Below are positions 5,685-12,657 of a stretch of 12,657 bases of DNA, piece after piece; position 1 is the stretch's first letter; every line of letters starts with the position of its first letter. The stretch comes from Dehalococcoidia bacterium (GTDB lineage Bacteria; Chloroflexota; Dehalococcoidia; UBA3495): contig PCAH01000140.1 in assembly GCA_002730485.1 (NCBI GenBank), forward strand, positions 1-12,657, given 5' to 3'. A program made the position numbers and the translations under genes. Below the pieces are notes generated by a model. It did no database searches. It saw nothing but the letters and a program-made list of their open reading frames with translations, and was not told the origin of the DNA.

Positions 5685-6737
5685 ATGCCCGTTTTTACGC
5701 CCGAATACTTGCATAAAGTCGCTTATCACATCTACCGCGCCAAGGGCACTCCAGAAGATGAGGCCGAGATCGTGGCCAACCACCTGGTTAAGGCGAACCT
5801 GTGCGGACACGACTCCCATGGAATCATCCAGACACCAACCTATGTCGATCGCATCGACGCCGGACATATCGTCCCTGGCGCCTCTTTCGACATCGTTAAA
5901 GAAGCTCCCTGCACCGCCGTAATCGACGGCAACTGGGGTTTTGGCTTCGTCCAGACTGAAAAAGCCACCAAGCTGGCCATCGAAAAAGCCAAGACCAACG
6001 GCGTTGGCGCGGTCACCGTTTACCACCAGAGCCACATTGGCCGCCTGGGTGACTACCCGACCATGATGGCCGCCGAGAACATGATCGGTCTGATAACGGC
6101 CGATTCCGGCGCTGCGCCCAAACACGTTGCTCCTTTTGGCGGCGTGGCCCGCAAACTGGGCACCAACCCCATGAGCATCGGAATGCCCAGCAACCTCGAC
6201 GGACCAGTGTTGATGGACATGGCCTCCAGCACGGTGGCCCTGGGCAAGATCGCTTTGTCTCGCAACCGTAAAGAAGAGATTCCCTTGGGCTGGATCGTGG
6301 ACAAAGACGGTAACCCCACCACCAACCCCAACGACTACTACTCTGGCGGGGCCATCCTTCCCGTGGGCGTCGACCAAGGACACAAAGGGTATGCCCTCTC
6401 GTTCATGGTGGAAGTATTCTCCGGCTTGCTTACCGGGCTGGGGTACGGCATCGACCCCGAAGGCCGCCACAACGACGGCGTATTCATCGCCGCATTCAAC
6501 CTGTCTCACTTCCGGGACGTGGATGAGTTCAAGAAGGATATGGACGGATTCGTTGAGTACATCAAGGACTCGCCGCCCGCCGCTGGATTCGATGAGGTCC
6601 TCTATCCGGGTGAGATCGAGTGGAACCGTGAGGAGGCTCGCCGCAAAGACGGCATATTTGTGGAAGACCAGACCTGGGCAGAACTTACAGACTTGATGAA
6701 GTCCCTTAACATTGAAGGGGAAGTCGGCCAGCCTTAG
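5685..6737 (+). CDS. Malate/L-lactate dehydrogenase, Ldh_2 family
   Basis: A 350-residue NAD(P)-dependent 2-hydroxyacid dehydrogenase of the Ldh_2 (malate/L-sulfolactate/ureidoglycolate dehydrogenase) fold, which is unrelated to classical LDH. Full length for the family (about 340-360). Visible motifs are GHDSHGI (41-47), with the substrate-binding His; HIGRLGDY with the putative catalytic His117; and PFGGVARKLGTNP, DMASSTVALGKI and the late GHKGYALS glycine-rich cofactor segment. The Arg common before GHDSHG is a Cys here (NLCGHDSHG), as occurs in some branches. The exact substrate (malate, lactate, sulfolactate, ureidoglycolate or another 2-hydroxyacid) cannot be fixed. The ATG at 5685 has a GAGG at about 8 bases. 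The DinB-like gene follows after 39 bases on the same strand and may share the transcript. Confidence 0.92.
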   Translation: MPVFTPEYLHKVAYHIYRAKGTPEDEAEIVANHLVKANLCGHDSHGIIQTPTYVDRIDAGHIVPGASFDIVKEAPCTAVIDGNWGFGFVQTEKATKLAIEKAKTNGVGAVTVYHQSHIGRLGDYPTMMAAENMIGLITADSGAAPKHVAPFGGVARKLGTNPMSIGMPSNLDGPVLMDMASSTVALGKIALSRNRKEEIPLGWIVDKDGNPTTNPNDYYSGGAILPVGVDQGHKGYALSFMVEVFSGLLTGLGYGIDPEGRHNDGVFIAAFNLSHFRDVDEFKKDMDGFVEYIKDSPPAAGFDEVLYPGEIEWNREEARRKDGIFVEDQTWAELTDLMKSLNIEGEVGQP

Positions 6738-6776
6738 TTCCCAACCTCAGTAAACCTAACCCGCCGGGTGACTTAG

Positions 6777-7394
6777 ATGAGCGGTCAAGAAATCAGGGAG
6801 ACCTACCTGGAGGCTGGTGAATACTTTGCCAGCATCGTCGATTCCATAGACATTGACGGCTTTGAAGCCCCGGCGCTCGGCGAGTGGTGTGTCCGCGATT
6901 TGGTCGGACACACCTACCGTTCCTTTACCACTGTCCTCAGCTACTCCGCTGCCCCGGCTGACAAAGTCGACTTTGATAGACCGGTGGACTATTTCCTGCG
7001 GCTATTGGCCAGTGATGTAGACCACGGCCAGATTGCCGAGCGTGGCCGAGCTGCTGGCTTGGAGATAATCGACGACCCCAAGATGATGGTGCGGGGATTT
7101 GCCATGTACGTCAAAAACAAGCTGGAAGAACTGAGCGACGACCACATCATGGGGACATTGGCCGGAGGAATGCGGCTGATCGACTACCTGCCCACCCGCA
7201 CCTTTGAGTTGATCATCCACACCATGGACCTGACCAACGCTTTGGGTGTGGAATCCAACCCACCGCAGCGAGGAATGGAATCCACGTTGCAGATCATAGA
7301 GGAGCTAGCCCTTCACCGGGGGCACGCGCCAGAGTTGATTCTCAGCGCCACCGGTCGGCACGGCTTGGCCAGCGGGTTCACAGTGCTTAGCTAG
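6777..7394 (+). CDS. Maleylpyruvate-isomerase/DinB-like metal-binding protein (TIGR03083 type)
   Basis: A 205-residue predicted four-helix-bundle protein of the DinB/maleylpyruvate isomerase N-terminal superfamily. WCVRDLVGHT (37-46) is the hallmark, supplying metal ligand His45. A second pair, Glu144-x3-His148 in RTFELIIHTMDL, completes the H...ExxxH metal site. In Actinobacteria such proteins are mycothiol-dependent enzymes. Whether this organism makes mycothiol is unknown, so the thiol cofactor and reaction are open. It has no signal peptide and should be cytosolic. The ATG at 6777 is preceded only by a weak GGGTG. It follows the Ldh_2 gene closely, and its TAG stop overlaps the stop of the convergent cyclo-ligase gene. 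Confidence 0.78.
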   Translation: MSGQEIRETYLEAGEYFASIVDSIDIDGFEAPALGEWCVRDLVGHTYRSFTTVLSYSAAPADKVDFDRPVDYFLRLLASDVDHGQIAERGRAAGLEIIDDPKMMVRGFAMYVKNKLEELSDDHIMGTLAGGMRLIDYLPTRTFELIIHTMDLTNALGVESNPPQRGMESTLQIIEELALHRGHAPELILSATGRHGLASGFTVLS

Positions 7395-8104
7395 AGAGCA
7401 GCTCGCAGCTTCTGTAACGCCGGTATCTGGCTGATCTTAGCCGGAGATAGGTCTTCCCAATAGATGCCTGTTGGCCTGGGCATGGTCGGGTTGCACTTGA
7501 CCAGTTCATCGGGCGTGGCGAAGTAGTCGAGGCAAACGTCGTGTTGGGTCCAAGGCAGTTCCTGGTCTAGCACCTGCAATGTGTGGACCGTGCCTACAAC
7601 CGGGGTCTCAGTACGTACGATCCCCGCCGCTACGGCCAAGCCATATTCCAGGTCAGCAAACCCTCCGCCTTTACCGATTCTTGTACCCGAGCGGTTGACC
7701 GCTACCGAGCCGGATATCACCAGGTCTACCTGCCGCATCTCTTCCACGTTGACCAACCGGCCATGCTTGAACGCACCGGAGATTGTTGACGCTTCTTCCA
7801 GGGAGCCGTTCATCACTGTTGGGTCCAATTCCACAAAGCATTGGTCTTGCTTGAGCCTGGGCACGGCCATGTACACCGTTTTGCCCTCTTCCAACGCCCT
7901 TTGTCGCAGTGGTCCTTACGGTCTGTCCGGGTTTCCCTTGATGACTTGAGCGTTCTGCCAGATATCAAGCTCAAATATCCGTAGGGCAGCCTCTTCCGCG
8001 CTCCTGAAATGGGGGATGCGGTCATGTACCTTCTTGGTGTGAGCGGCTCCGGCCTGCTCTATGGCCGTCCAGGCCTGCTCTCTGATCGCGTCTTTGGTGG
8101 TCAT
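7391..8104 (-). pseudogene. 5-formyltetrahydrofolate cyclo-ligase family, interrupted by one in-frame TAA
   Basis: The two halves lie in the same frame. The N-terminal part (8104-7919, 62 codons, MTTKDAIREQ...) and the C-terminal part (7915-7391) are split by TAA at 7918-7916. Joined, they match the MTHFS/5-formyl-THF cyclo-ligase family in its long form of about 237 codons, which makes 5,10-methenyl-THF from 5-formyl-THF with ATP. Motifs are KxxIRxxxW at the N terminus, NPDRP[*]GPLRQRALEEGKTVYMAVPRL around the lesion, and IGKGGGFADLEYG, the glycine-rich substrate/nucleotide loop. The stop falls where a Gln is natural, so CAA to TAA is the simplest change. It could be a true null, a polymorphism or a consensus error. 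A restart at TTG 7894 would lack the N-terminal lysine region. The ATG at 8104 was chosen because the family motif starts there. Confidence 0.78.
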
Positions 8105-8152
8105 CTTCTGGTTTTTATCGGTGTTGACGGGTGGGCAGGATATAGGGTTGGC

Positions 8153-8165
8153 TGATTCCGAATCA
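8153..8165. promoter_or_regulatory. Perfect 13-nt palindrome upstream of the cyclo-ligase gene
   Basis: TGATTC-C-GAATCA lies 49 bases before the cyclo-ligase start, between it and rpsO. It has the form of a dimeric repressor site, but no clear promoter could be matched beside it, so this is only a candidate. Confidence 0.3.
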
Positions 8166-8200
8166 AAGCCTAACATAAGGTGCGTGCAACGGTCCCATTC

Positions 8201-8231
8201 ACGCCCATATCGTTGAACGCCAAATGGGCGT
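8201..8231. promoter_or_regulatory. Inverted repeat bracketing the rpsO -35 box
   Basis: ACGCCCAT (8201-8208) and ATGGGCGT (8224-8231) are exact reverse complements whose starts are 23 bases apart, about two helical turns. The -35 box sits in the gap between them. The geometry suits a regulator that grips both sides of the -35 element; no such regulator is known to me for rpsO. Confidence 0.45.
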
Positions 8232-8241
8232 ATGCTATAAT
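8213..8241 (+). promoter_or_regulatory. Near-consensus sigma-70 promoter of rpsO
   Basis: TTGAAC (8213-8218), an exact 17-base spacer and a perfect TATAAT (8236-8241). Transcription should start near 8248, giving a leader of about 42 bases rich in AGAAG/GAGA purine runs before the ATG at 8290. This placement also excludes the longer reading frame that would begin at 8224, inside the promoter. Confidence 0.85.
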
Positions 8242-8289
8242 TTCGGGCAACGTAAAAGAAGAGAAGAGAGAGAAGCTAAAACACACCTG

Positions 8290-8556
8290 ATGCTAGACGG
8301 AGAAACAAAAGCACGGATTATCAAGGAATACCAAATCAACGACAAGGACACCGGCTCCGCTGAAGTCCAAGTTGCCGTGCTCACGGAAAATATTAAATCC
8401 CTGACCGAACATCTGCGGGAACACAAGAAGGACGTACACTCACGGCGCGGTCTCCTTGGAATGGTCTCCCGGAGACGCAGACTCCTCAAGTACCTCAACG
8501 CGGAAGACGTAAACCGCTACCAAACACTTATCACCAGGCTCGGCCTGCGCAGATAA
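8290..8556 (+). CDS. rpsO: 30S ribosomal protein S15
   Basis: S15 of 88 residues, the usual length, which binds 16S rRNA at the central-domain three-way junction and seeds assembly of the small-subunit platform. Conserved blocks are [48 protein letters not shown], and the Tyr-rich C-terminal helix ending in GLRR. The ATG at 8290 was chosen because it gives the family's normal N terminus ([11 protein letters not shown]); a start at 8224 would lie in the promoter. The ribosome site is not sharp: the nearest GAGAAG-type purine run is about 14 bases away. It is followed by pnp after a hairpin, the classic rpsO-pnp pairing. Confidence 0.97.
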   Translation: MLDGETKARIIKEYQINDKDTGSAEVQVAVLTENIKSLTEHLREHKKDVHSRRGLLGMVSRRRRLLKYLNAEDVNRYQTLITRLGLRR

Positions 8557-8567
8557 GTTCCCCTCAC

Positions 8568-8593
8568 AACAACACCCTATGTAGGGTGTTGTT
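8568..8593 (+). terminator. Hairpin between rpsO and pnp (attenuator or processing site)
   Basis: A perfect stem of up to 12 bp (8568-8579 with 8582-8593) with core ACACCCTA/TAGGGTGT and a tiny TG tip, followed by only a short T-run (TTTGTCGTCT). It could end part of the rpsO transcripts. In Escherichia coli the equivalent gap holds an RNase III processing hairpin through which PNPase controls its own mRNA, and a like role here is inference. Confidence 0.6.
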
Positions 8594-8662
8594 TGTCGTC
8601 TAGCTCTCACCCCATCTATCGATTGCGCACGTTATTTATTGCGAGGTTGCCCTAGGCATATT

Positions 8663-10927
8663 ATGGCTACACAAGTTGCTACCCCCACGTCGGTTTCTAG
8701 CCAGATCGACGGCAAAACAATTACCCTTGAGACCGGGAAACTGGCAAACCAGGCCCACGGTAGTGTGACCGTCACTTTAGGCGAGACAATAGTCCTCGTC
8801 ACGGCAGTGATGTCCAGCAGGCCCAGAGCCGAAGACATCGACTTCCTACCCCTGACAGTCGACTACGAAGAGCGTCTTTATTCAGTAGGCAAGATTCCCG
8901 GCAGTTTCTTCCGCCGGGAAGGCCGACCCGGGCAGGACGGTATCCTGGCTTCCAGGCTGACCGACCGGTCCATCCGACCTTTGTTCCCCAAAGGTCTGCA
9001 TAACGACGTTCAGATCACTCTGACAGTGCTTTCCTCCGATCAGGAAAACCCGCCTGAGATTCTGGGTATGATCGGCGCATCAGCCGCCCTTTCAATCTCC
9101 CAGATTCCCTTTGACGGCCCAGTGGCATCCTGCCGTATCGCCTACCTGGATGGTCAATACATCATCCACCCCACCTACGAGCAGAGCATTGAAAGCACGC
9201 TCAGCATGGTGGTCAGCAGCTCCAAGGACGCCATCTTCATGGTTGAAGCGGGCGCCAACGAGGTTTCCGAGGAAGTCATCCTGGAAGCCATCGCCAAAGC
9301 CCAACAAGCAAACTCAGAGACCATCGACCTGATAGATGAGCTTACCGGCAAGGTCGGCAAGCCCAAGGCCACTTTCGAGTATGACTCCGCCGCCGCCGAT
9401 GCGGTGATTGCCAAGATCAAAGAGGTGGTCGGCTCACGCTGGGACGACCTTCTCAGCGGCAACCCGGGCATGTACGAGATGGACGACGGCGAGAAAGAGA
9501 TTTCCGCCTTGGTCACTGAAGCCCTCAAAGACGATTATTCCAAGACTGCCATCGGCGACGGTTTCAAAGCCGTCTTCCGCGAGGCGGTCCGCGGTCGCAT
9601 CCTGCAACAGCATGTCCGTTCTGACGGACGGGCTCTGGATCAGGTGCGACCCATCACCTGCGACACAGGCATTCTCCCCCGCACCCACGGCACCGGACTG
9701 TTCACCAGGGGAGAGACCCAGGTCCTGTCCATCGTAACGGTTGGTTCTCTGGCCCTTAAGCAGACCCTGGATACTGTTGGGCCGGACAGCACCAAACGGT
9801 TCATGCACCACTACAACTTCCCTTCGTTCTCCACAGGTGAAGCCCGACGGGTGATGTCACCAGGACGCCGGGAGATCGGTCACGGTGCATTGGCCGAGCG
9901 GGCGATCCTGCCGGTGCTCCCTTCGGAAGATGATTTCCCCTACGCCATCCGGATCGTCTCCGAGTGTCTAAGCTCCAACGGAAGCACATCCATGGGTAGC
10001 GTTTGCGGCAGCTCCCTCAGCCTGATGGACGCTGGTATCCCGATCAAGGCTCCGGTGGCCGGTATCGCCATGGGCCTGATCACCGGCACCGACGGCGAGT
10101 ACGCCATCTTGAGTGATATTCAGGGAATCGAAGACTTCCTGGGTGACATGGATTTCAAGGTTGCGGGAACCTCCGAGGGCGTCAACGCCCTTCAGATGGA
10201 TGTTAAGACCCAGTACTTGACCCCTGCGGTGTTGAAAGAAGCCTTGGAGCAAGCGCGCCAGGGCCGAATGCACATCATGGGCAAGATGAACGAAGCGATC
10301 TCTGAGACCCGCGGTGAAATGAGCGAACACGCTCCCAAGATGATCCGCATGAAGATCAAGATCGAGAAGATCGGCGCCCTCATCGGACCTGGTGGCCGCG
10401 TGATTCGCGCCATCATCGAAGAGACCGGTACCACCATCAACGTAGACGACGACGGCTCGGTAACCATCGGTGGTGTCGACTCCGCCATGTTGGCCCTGGC
10501 CCAGTCAAAGGTCGACGCACTCACCCGAGACCTAGCCATCGGTGACATCTTCACCGGCAAGGTGGTCCGACTCACTAACTTCGGTGCCTTCGTGGAACTG
10601 GTCCCCGGCAAGGACGGCCTGATCCGCAACGGCGACATCGGAGACATGGAAGAGGAACTGGCTGAGGGTCAGGAGATCACGGTGATGATCCGTGAGATCG
10701 ACTCTCAGGGAAGGGTTAACCTGTCCCGCAAAGCCCTCTTCGGTGATGACAGCCCGCCGGCCCCACGGCCTGATTCCGGCCCCCCACGGGACCGGGGCGG
10801 CTTTGGCGGCGGACGTGGTGGTGATCGCGGTGGACGCGGCCCAGGTGGACCTGGCAGAGGCCCGGGAGGCCCTGGTGGTCGTCCCGGTGGCCCTAGCGGC
10901 GGGCGTTTCCAGGGTGGAAACCGCTAA
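8663..10927 (+). CDS. pnp: Polyribonucleotide nucleotidyltransferase (PNPase)
   Basis: A 754-residue phosphate-dependent 3'-5' exoribonuclease that acts in mRNA decay. Domains in order are: first RNase PH core (about 10-220) with [12 protein letters not shown] and [12 protein letters not shown]; linker helical domain; second RNase PH core (about 318-555) with [36 protein letters not shown] and [14 protein letters not shown], whose acidic residues hold the catalytic metal; KH domain (about 565-602) with [12 protein letters not shown]; and S1 domain (about 627-694). The last 60 residues are a Gly/Arg/Pro-rich tail. The ATG at 8663 has an AGG 6 bases upstream and suits the N terminus better than TTG at 8639. 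A terminator follows at 10953. Confidence 0.97.
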   Translation: MATQVATPTSVSSQIDGKTITLETGKLANQAHGSVTVTLGETIVLVTAVMSSRPRAEDIDFLPLTVDYEERLYSVGKIPGSFFRREGRPGQDGILASRLTDRSIRPLFPKGLHNDVQITLTVLSSDQENPPEILGMIGASAALSISQIPFDGPVASCRIAYLDGQYIIHPTYEQSIESTLSMVVSSSKDAIFMVEAGANEVSEEVILEAIAKAQQANSETIDLIDELTGKVGKPKATFEYDSAAADAVIAKIKEVVGSRWDDLLSGNPGMYEMDDGEKEISALVTEALKDDYSKTAIGDGFKAVFREAVRGRILQQHVRSDGRALDQVRPITCDTGILPRTHGTGLFTRGETQVLSIVTVGSLALKQTLDTVGPDSTKRFMHHYNFPSFSTGEARRVMSPGRREIGHGALAERAILPVLPSEDDFPYAIRIVSECLSSNGSTSMGSVCGSSLSLMDAGIPIKAPVAGIAMGLITGTDGEYAILSDIQGIEDFLGDMDFKVAGTSEGVNALQMDVKTQYLTPAVLKEALEQARQGRMHIMGKMNEAISETRGEMSEHAPKMIRMKIKIEKIGALIGPGGRVIRAIIEETGTTINVDDDGSVTIGGVDSAMLALAQSKVDALTRDLAIGDIFTGKVVRLTNFGAFVELVPGKDGLIRNGDIGDMEEELAEGQEITVMIREIDSQGRVNLSRKALFGDDSPPAPRPDSGPPRDRGGFGGGRGGDRGGRGPGGPGRGPGGPGGRPGGPSGGRFQGGNR
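10795..10924 (+). repeat. Gly/Arg/Pro-rich low-complexity tail of PNPase
   Basis: About 43 codons encode RGG-like and GGPGG-like units (for example [24 protein letters not shown]). The DNA is a degenerate GGN/GGT/CCN repeat that can slip. Such tails are disordered and tend to bind RNA or promote condensation. Many PNPases end soon after S1, so this is a lineage-specific extension. Confidence 0.75.
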
Positions 10928-10952
10928 CCAGACGTACGTTATGTAGCAATTT

Positions 10953-10990
10953 AAAAGTCCTCTCAGCATCTGTTGAGAGGACTTTTTGTT
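10953..10990 (+). terminator. Rho-independent terminator of the rpsO-pnp unit
   Basis: A 13-bp stem, AAAAGTCCTCTCA (10953-10965) with TGAGAGGACTTTT (10974-10986), an 8-base loop and a run TTTTTGTTT, lies 26 bases after the pnp stop. It separates pnp from dapB, so dapB-asd needs its own promoter. Confidence 0.93.
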
Positions 10991-11059
10991 TCTCCTGAAA
11001 TGAGCCTGCGTGATACCATCAGGTGTGAATTGGTTCGGTGAATAGACGTGATTTATGCG

Positions 11060-11167
11060 AGTGTGGGCGGGTTGGAAACCCGCGCCTACGGGTGGGTGGA
11101 GTCGCAGGGTTCAAAAACCATGCCCGTTGATTTCCGCTCATCCTGAGCCTGTCGAAGGACCCACACT
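11060..11167. repeat. Intergenic repeat cluster between pnp and dapB
   Basis: Two repeat-like units stand side by side. One is GGCGGGTTGGAAACCCGCGCC (11066-11086), with a 7-bp stem and GGA loop. The other is CCGCTCATCCTGAGCCTGTCGAAGGA (11134-11159), a wording that recurs between genes in very many bacterial genomes. The pair is bracketed by exact inverted AGTGTGGG (11060-11067) and CCCACACT (11160-11167), giving a 108-bp unit that looks like a small mobile-type repeat. No target-site duplication is visible, and 8-bp inverted pairs of this spacing arise by chance, so the bracketing is suggestive only. Confidence 0.5.
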
Positions 11168-11214
11168 AAGGTTATTGCAGATAGTTTCCTGGACGCACAT
11201 TTAGAGGAGTATTC

Positions 11215-12000
11215 ATGGCGGGAATAAAAGTTTTGATCGGCGGCATCACCGGCAAGATGGGTCTTGAGGCCGTGGCTGCGGTTTGCAGAGAGAGTAACCT
11301 GGAACTGGTGGGCGGCACCTGCTCCCGAGACCGGGGGACAACCTTGGCTACTCCCGCCGGTGATGCACCAATCTCCACGGATCTGGACTCCCTGCTGGAT
11401 CAGACCCAGCCCGACGTGATGCTGGACCTGACCAACGCCGCCGTAGCGATGGATGCCGCCGCCAAGGCCGCTGCCCGGAAGGTAAATATAGTCATGGGCG
11501 CTAGCGGTTTCTCGGAAGAGCAACTGAAACAACTTGATGTCATGGCGAGCGAGAACGGTGTCGGCATCATAGTAGCGCCGAACTTCGCTCTGGGTGCCAT
11601 CGTCCTCAAGAAATTGGCCGAGCAGGCGGCTCCGTACTTCGACTACGTGGATATCGTGGAGTCACATCACGAAGCTAAAATCGACTCGCCTTCCGGTTTT
11701 GCTTTGAATCTGATGCGCAGCCTGGGAGAGAACAAAAAATTCACCCGCAACCAACCGGAGAAAGAGAACCTGGACAACACCCGGGGTGGTGAGTACAACG
11801 GCATCTCGGTGCATAGCATCCGCATGCCCGGGAAGAGCGCCCACCATGAGGTGATATTCGGCGCGGCGGGCCAGACGGTTTCCATCAAGCACGATACCCT
11901 GGACCGCAGTTGTTACATGCCCGGCGTGGTGCGTTGTATCAACGACGTTGTGACCCGTCCGGGCCTTGTGATAGGCTTGGAGAACGTGCTTGGGATTTAA
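11215..12000 (+). CDS. dapB: 4-hydroxy-tetrahydrodipicolinate reductase
   Basis: A 261-residue DapB, which reduces 4-hydroxy-tetrahydrodipicolinate with NAD(P)H in the diaminopimelate/lysine pathway, cytosolic and normally a tetramer. The Rossmann loop is GGITGKMG (9-16). MGASGFSEEQL and PNFALGAIVL precede the catalytic block ESHHEAKIDSPSG, with His151, His152 and Lys155. GEYNGISVHSIRMPG and HEVIFGAAGQTVSI follow, and the protein ends near the family's usual length. Position 162 in SPSGFAL is Phe, where the family nearly always has Thr (SGTA) contacting the substrate. The ATG at 11215 has an AGAGGAG about 6 bases ahead, a strong site. asd follows after 54 bases on the same strand, so the two are probably one operon. 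No convincing promoter was found upstream. Confidence 0.95.
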   Translation: MAGIKVLIGGITGKMGLEAVAAVCRESNLELVGGTCSRDRGTTLATPAGDAPISTDLDSLLDQTQPDVMLDLTNAAVAMDAAAKAAARKVNIVMGASGFSEEQLKQLDVMASENGVGIIVAPNFALGAIVLKKLAEQAAPYFDYVDIVESHHEAKIDSPSGFALNLMRSLGENKKFTRNQPEKENLDNTRGGEYNGISVHSIRMPGKSAHHEVIFGAAGQTVSIKHDTLDRSCYMPGVVRCINDVVTRPGLVIGLENVLGI

Positions 12001-12054
12001 CAGAGATTTAAGCTCTTTCCAGGCACGAATCTTAGAGTAAACAGAGAACTACCG

Positions 12055-12657
12055 GTGCAGGATCTAACCATCGCCGTCGTTGGCGCCACCGGAGCGGTCG
12101 GTGCCGAATTCCTCCGTATCGTGGAGACACGCTATCCCAGCTTGCCCAAACTGAAGCTGCTGGCTTCCAGCCGCTCTGCGGGCAAGACCATCAAAGTGGG
12201 TGGCCAGGATCTGGTGGTGGAAGAAGCTACGGTTAATTCGTTTGACGACGTGGACGTTGCATTTATATCGGCCAGTTCTGCAGTAAGCCACGAGCTCGCC
12301 CCGGCAGCGGTGGCCGCTGGCGCGGTTGTCATCGACGACGGCTCAGCGTTCCGGATGGAAGAGAAGGTGCCTCTGGTTGTGCCTGAGGTAAACGGCGCCG
12401 ATGTTGAATGGCACGAGGGAATCATTTCCATTCCCAACTGCTCGACGACCCCATTGGTGATGGCTGCCCATCCGTTGCACCAGGTGAACCCCATCAAGCG
12501 GATAGTGGCCGACACCTATCAGTCGGTCTCTGGCGCCGGCGGTGGCGAGATGGTCGCCCCTGGGACTCAGCGCATTGCCGAACGCCATGAGGTCTTGGCA
12601 GAACCGATGCCAGTCCAGCGGAGTCACCTCGATGAGCGGCACAACCACTTGGACAAC
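12055..12657 (+). CDS. asd: Aspartate-semialdehyde dehydrogenase (3'-partial)
   Basis: The first 201 codons of an Asd, which reduces aspartyl phosphate to aspartate semialdehyde with NADPH, feeding lysine/DAP, threonine and methionine synthesis. The cofactor loop is GATGAVGAEFL, followed by ASSRSAGKTI, FISASSAVSHELAP, VVIDDGSAFRME and VPLVVPEVN. The active-site Cys lies in PNCSTTPLV. TYQSVSGAG matches the usual YQxVSGAG. The last 15 or so residues before the window edge do not show the expected IAFN-type block, so a frameshift there cannot be excluded. The GTG at 12055 is the only start fitting the Rossmann N terminus; its ribosome site is weak. It lies 54 bases after dapB, and the gene continues past the window. 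Confidence 0.93.
   Translation, partial: MQDLTIAVVGATGAVGAEFLRIVETRYPSLPKLKLLASSRSAGKTIKVGGQDLVVEEATVNSFDDVDVAFISASSAVSHELAPAAVAAGAVVIDDGSAFRMEEKVPLVVPEVNGADVEWHEGIISIPNCSTTPLVMAAHPLHQVNPIKRIVADTYQSVSGAGGGEMVAPGTQRIAERHEVLAEPMPVQRSHLDERHNHLDN

Noticed and set aside
5679..6509. A 276-codon open frame on the minus strand opposite the Ldh_2 gene
   Set aside because: It is the antisense shadow of a strongly supported enzyme, with Gly/Val/His-rich composition and no family motif.
8224..8556. Longer S15 reading frame from 8224
   Set aside because: It begins inside the promoter, upstream of the expected transcript start, and adds 22 residues that S15 proteins lack.

Overview
The window looks like chromosomal DNA of moderately high GC from an uncultured bacterium. 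The housekeeping block on the right (rpsO, pnp, dapB, asd) and the mix of SDR enzymes, an Ldh_2 dehydrogenase and a DinB/maleylpyruvate-isomerase-like protein recall Chloroflexota of the Dehalococcoidia/SAR202 type. That placement is inferred from gene content and protein style, not from a marker search.

Left part (1-2312). The window opens with the 3' end of a YfcE-type metallophosphoesterase on +. Two short-chain dehydrogenases lie on -, convergent with it and probably co-transcribed from a good sigma-70-like promoter at about 2256-2283. A perfect 13-nt palindrome overlaps the -10 box of that promoter.

Middle part (2313-5560). A minus-strand stretch of about 2.8 kb reads as one large modular extracellular protein in decay. 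It has two tandem beta-rich domains, a Thr/Pro-rich linker, three modules opened by a W...NW motif, and a long Asn/Gly-rich repeat tail. It is interrupted by an in-frame TAA (4160-4162) and a one-base frameshift near 2980. It has no signal peptide or credible start, and its 5' end abuts the 3' end of a tRNA-Pro(UGG) gene. A tRNA-Arg(CCG) with a strong hairpin terminator lies further right, also on -. Both tRNAs encode their CCA ends.

Metabolic part (5685-8104). An Ldh_2-type malate/lactate dehydrogenase is followed by a DinB/maleylpyruvate-isomerase-like protein, both on +. The second is convergent with a 5-formyltetrahydrofolate cyclo-ligase gene on -, and the two TAG stops share bases. The cyclo-ligase reading frame is broken by a single TAA at codon 63.

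Right part (8200-12657). rpsO has a near-consensus promoter flanked by an inverted repeat. It is followed by a hairpin, pnp (with a Gly/Arg-rich tail), a rho-independent terminator, and a spacer carrying two repeats of dispersed type. Then come dapB and the 5' two-thirds of asd, which together make two of the early steps to lysine/diaminopimelate. S15 and PNPase join ribosome assembly and RNA turnover, as in the classic rpsO-pnp pairing.

No integrase, transposase, CRISPR array, rRNA or toxin-antitoxin module was seen. The most notable content is the broken modular surface protein at the tRNA-Pro junction, the repeated CAA-to-TAA-like lesions, and the operator-like palindromes.
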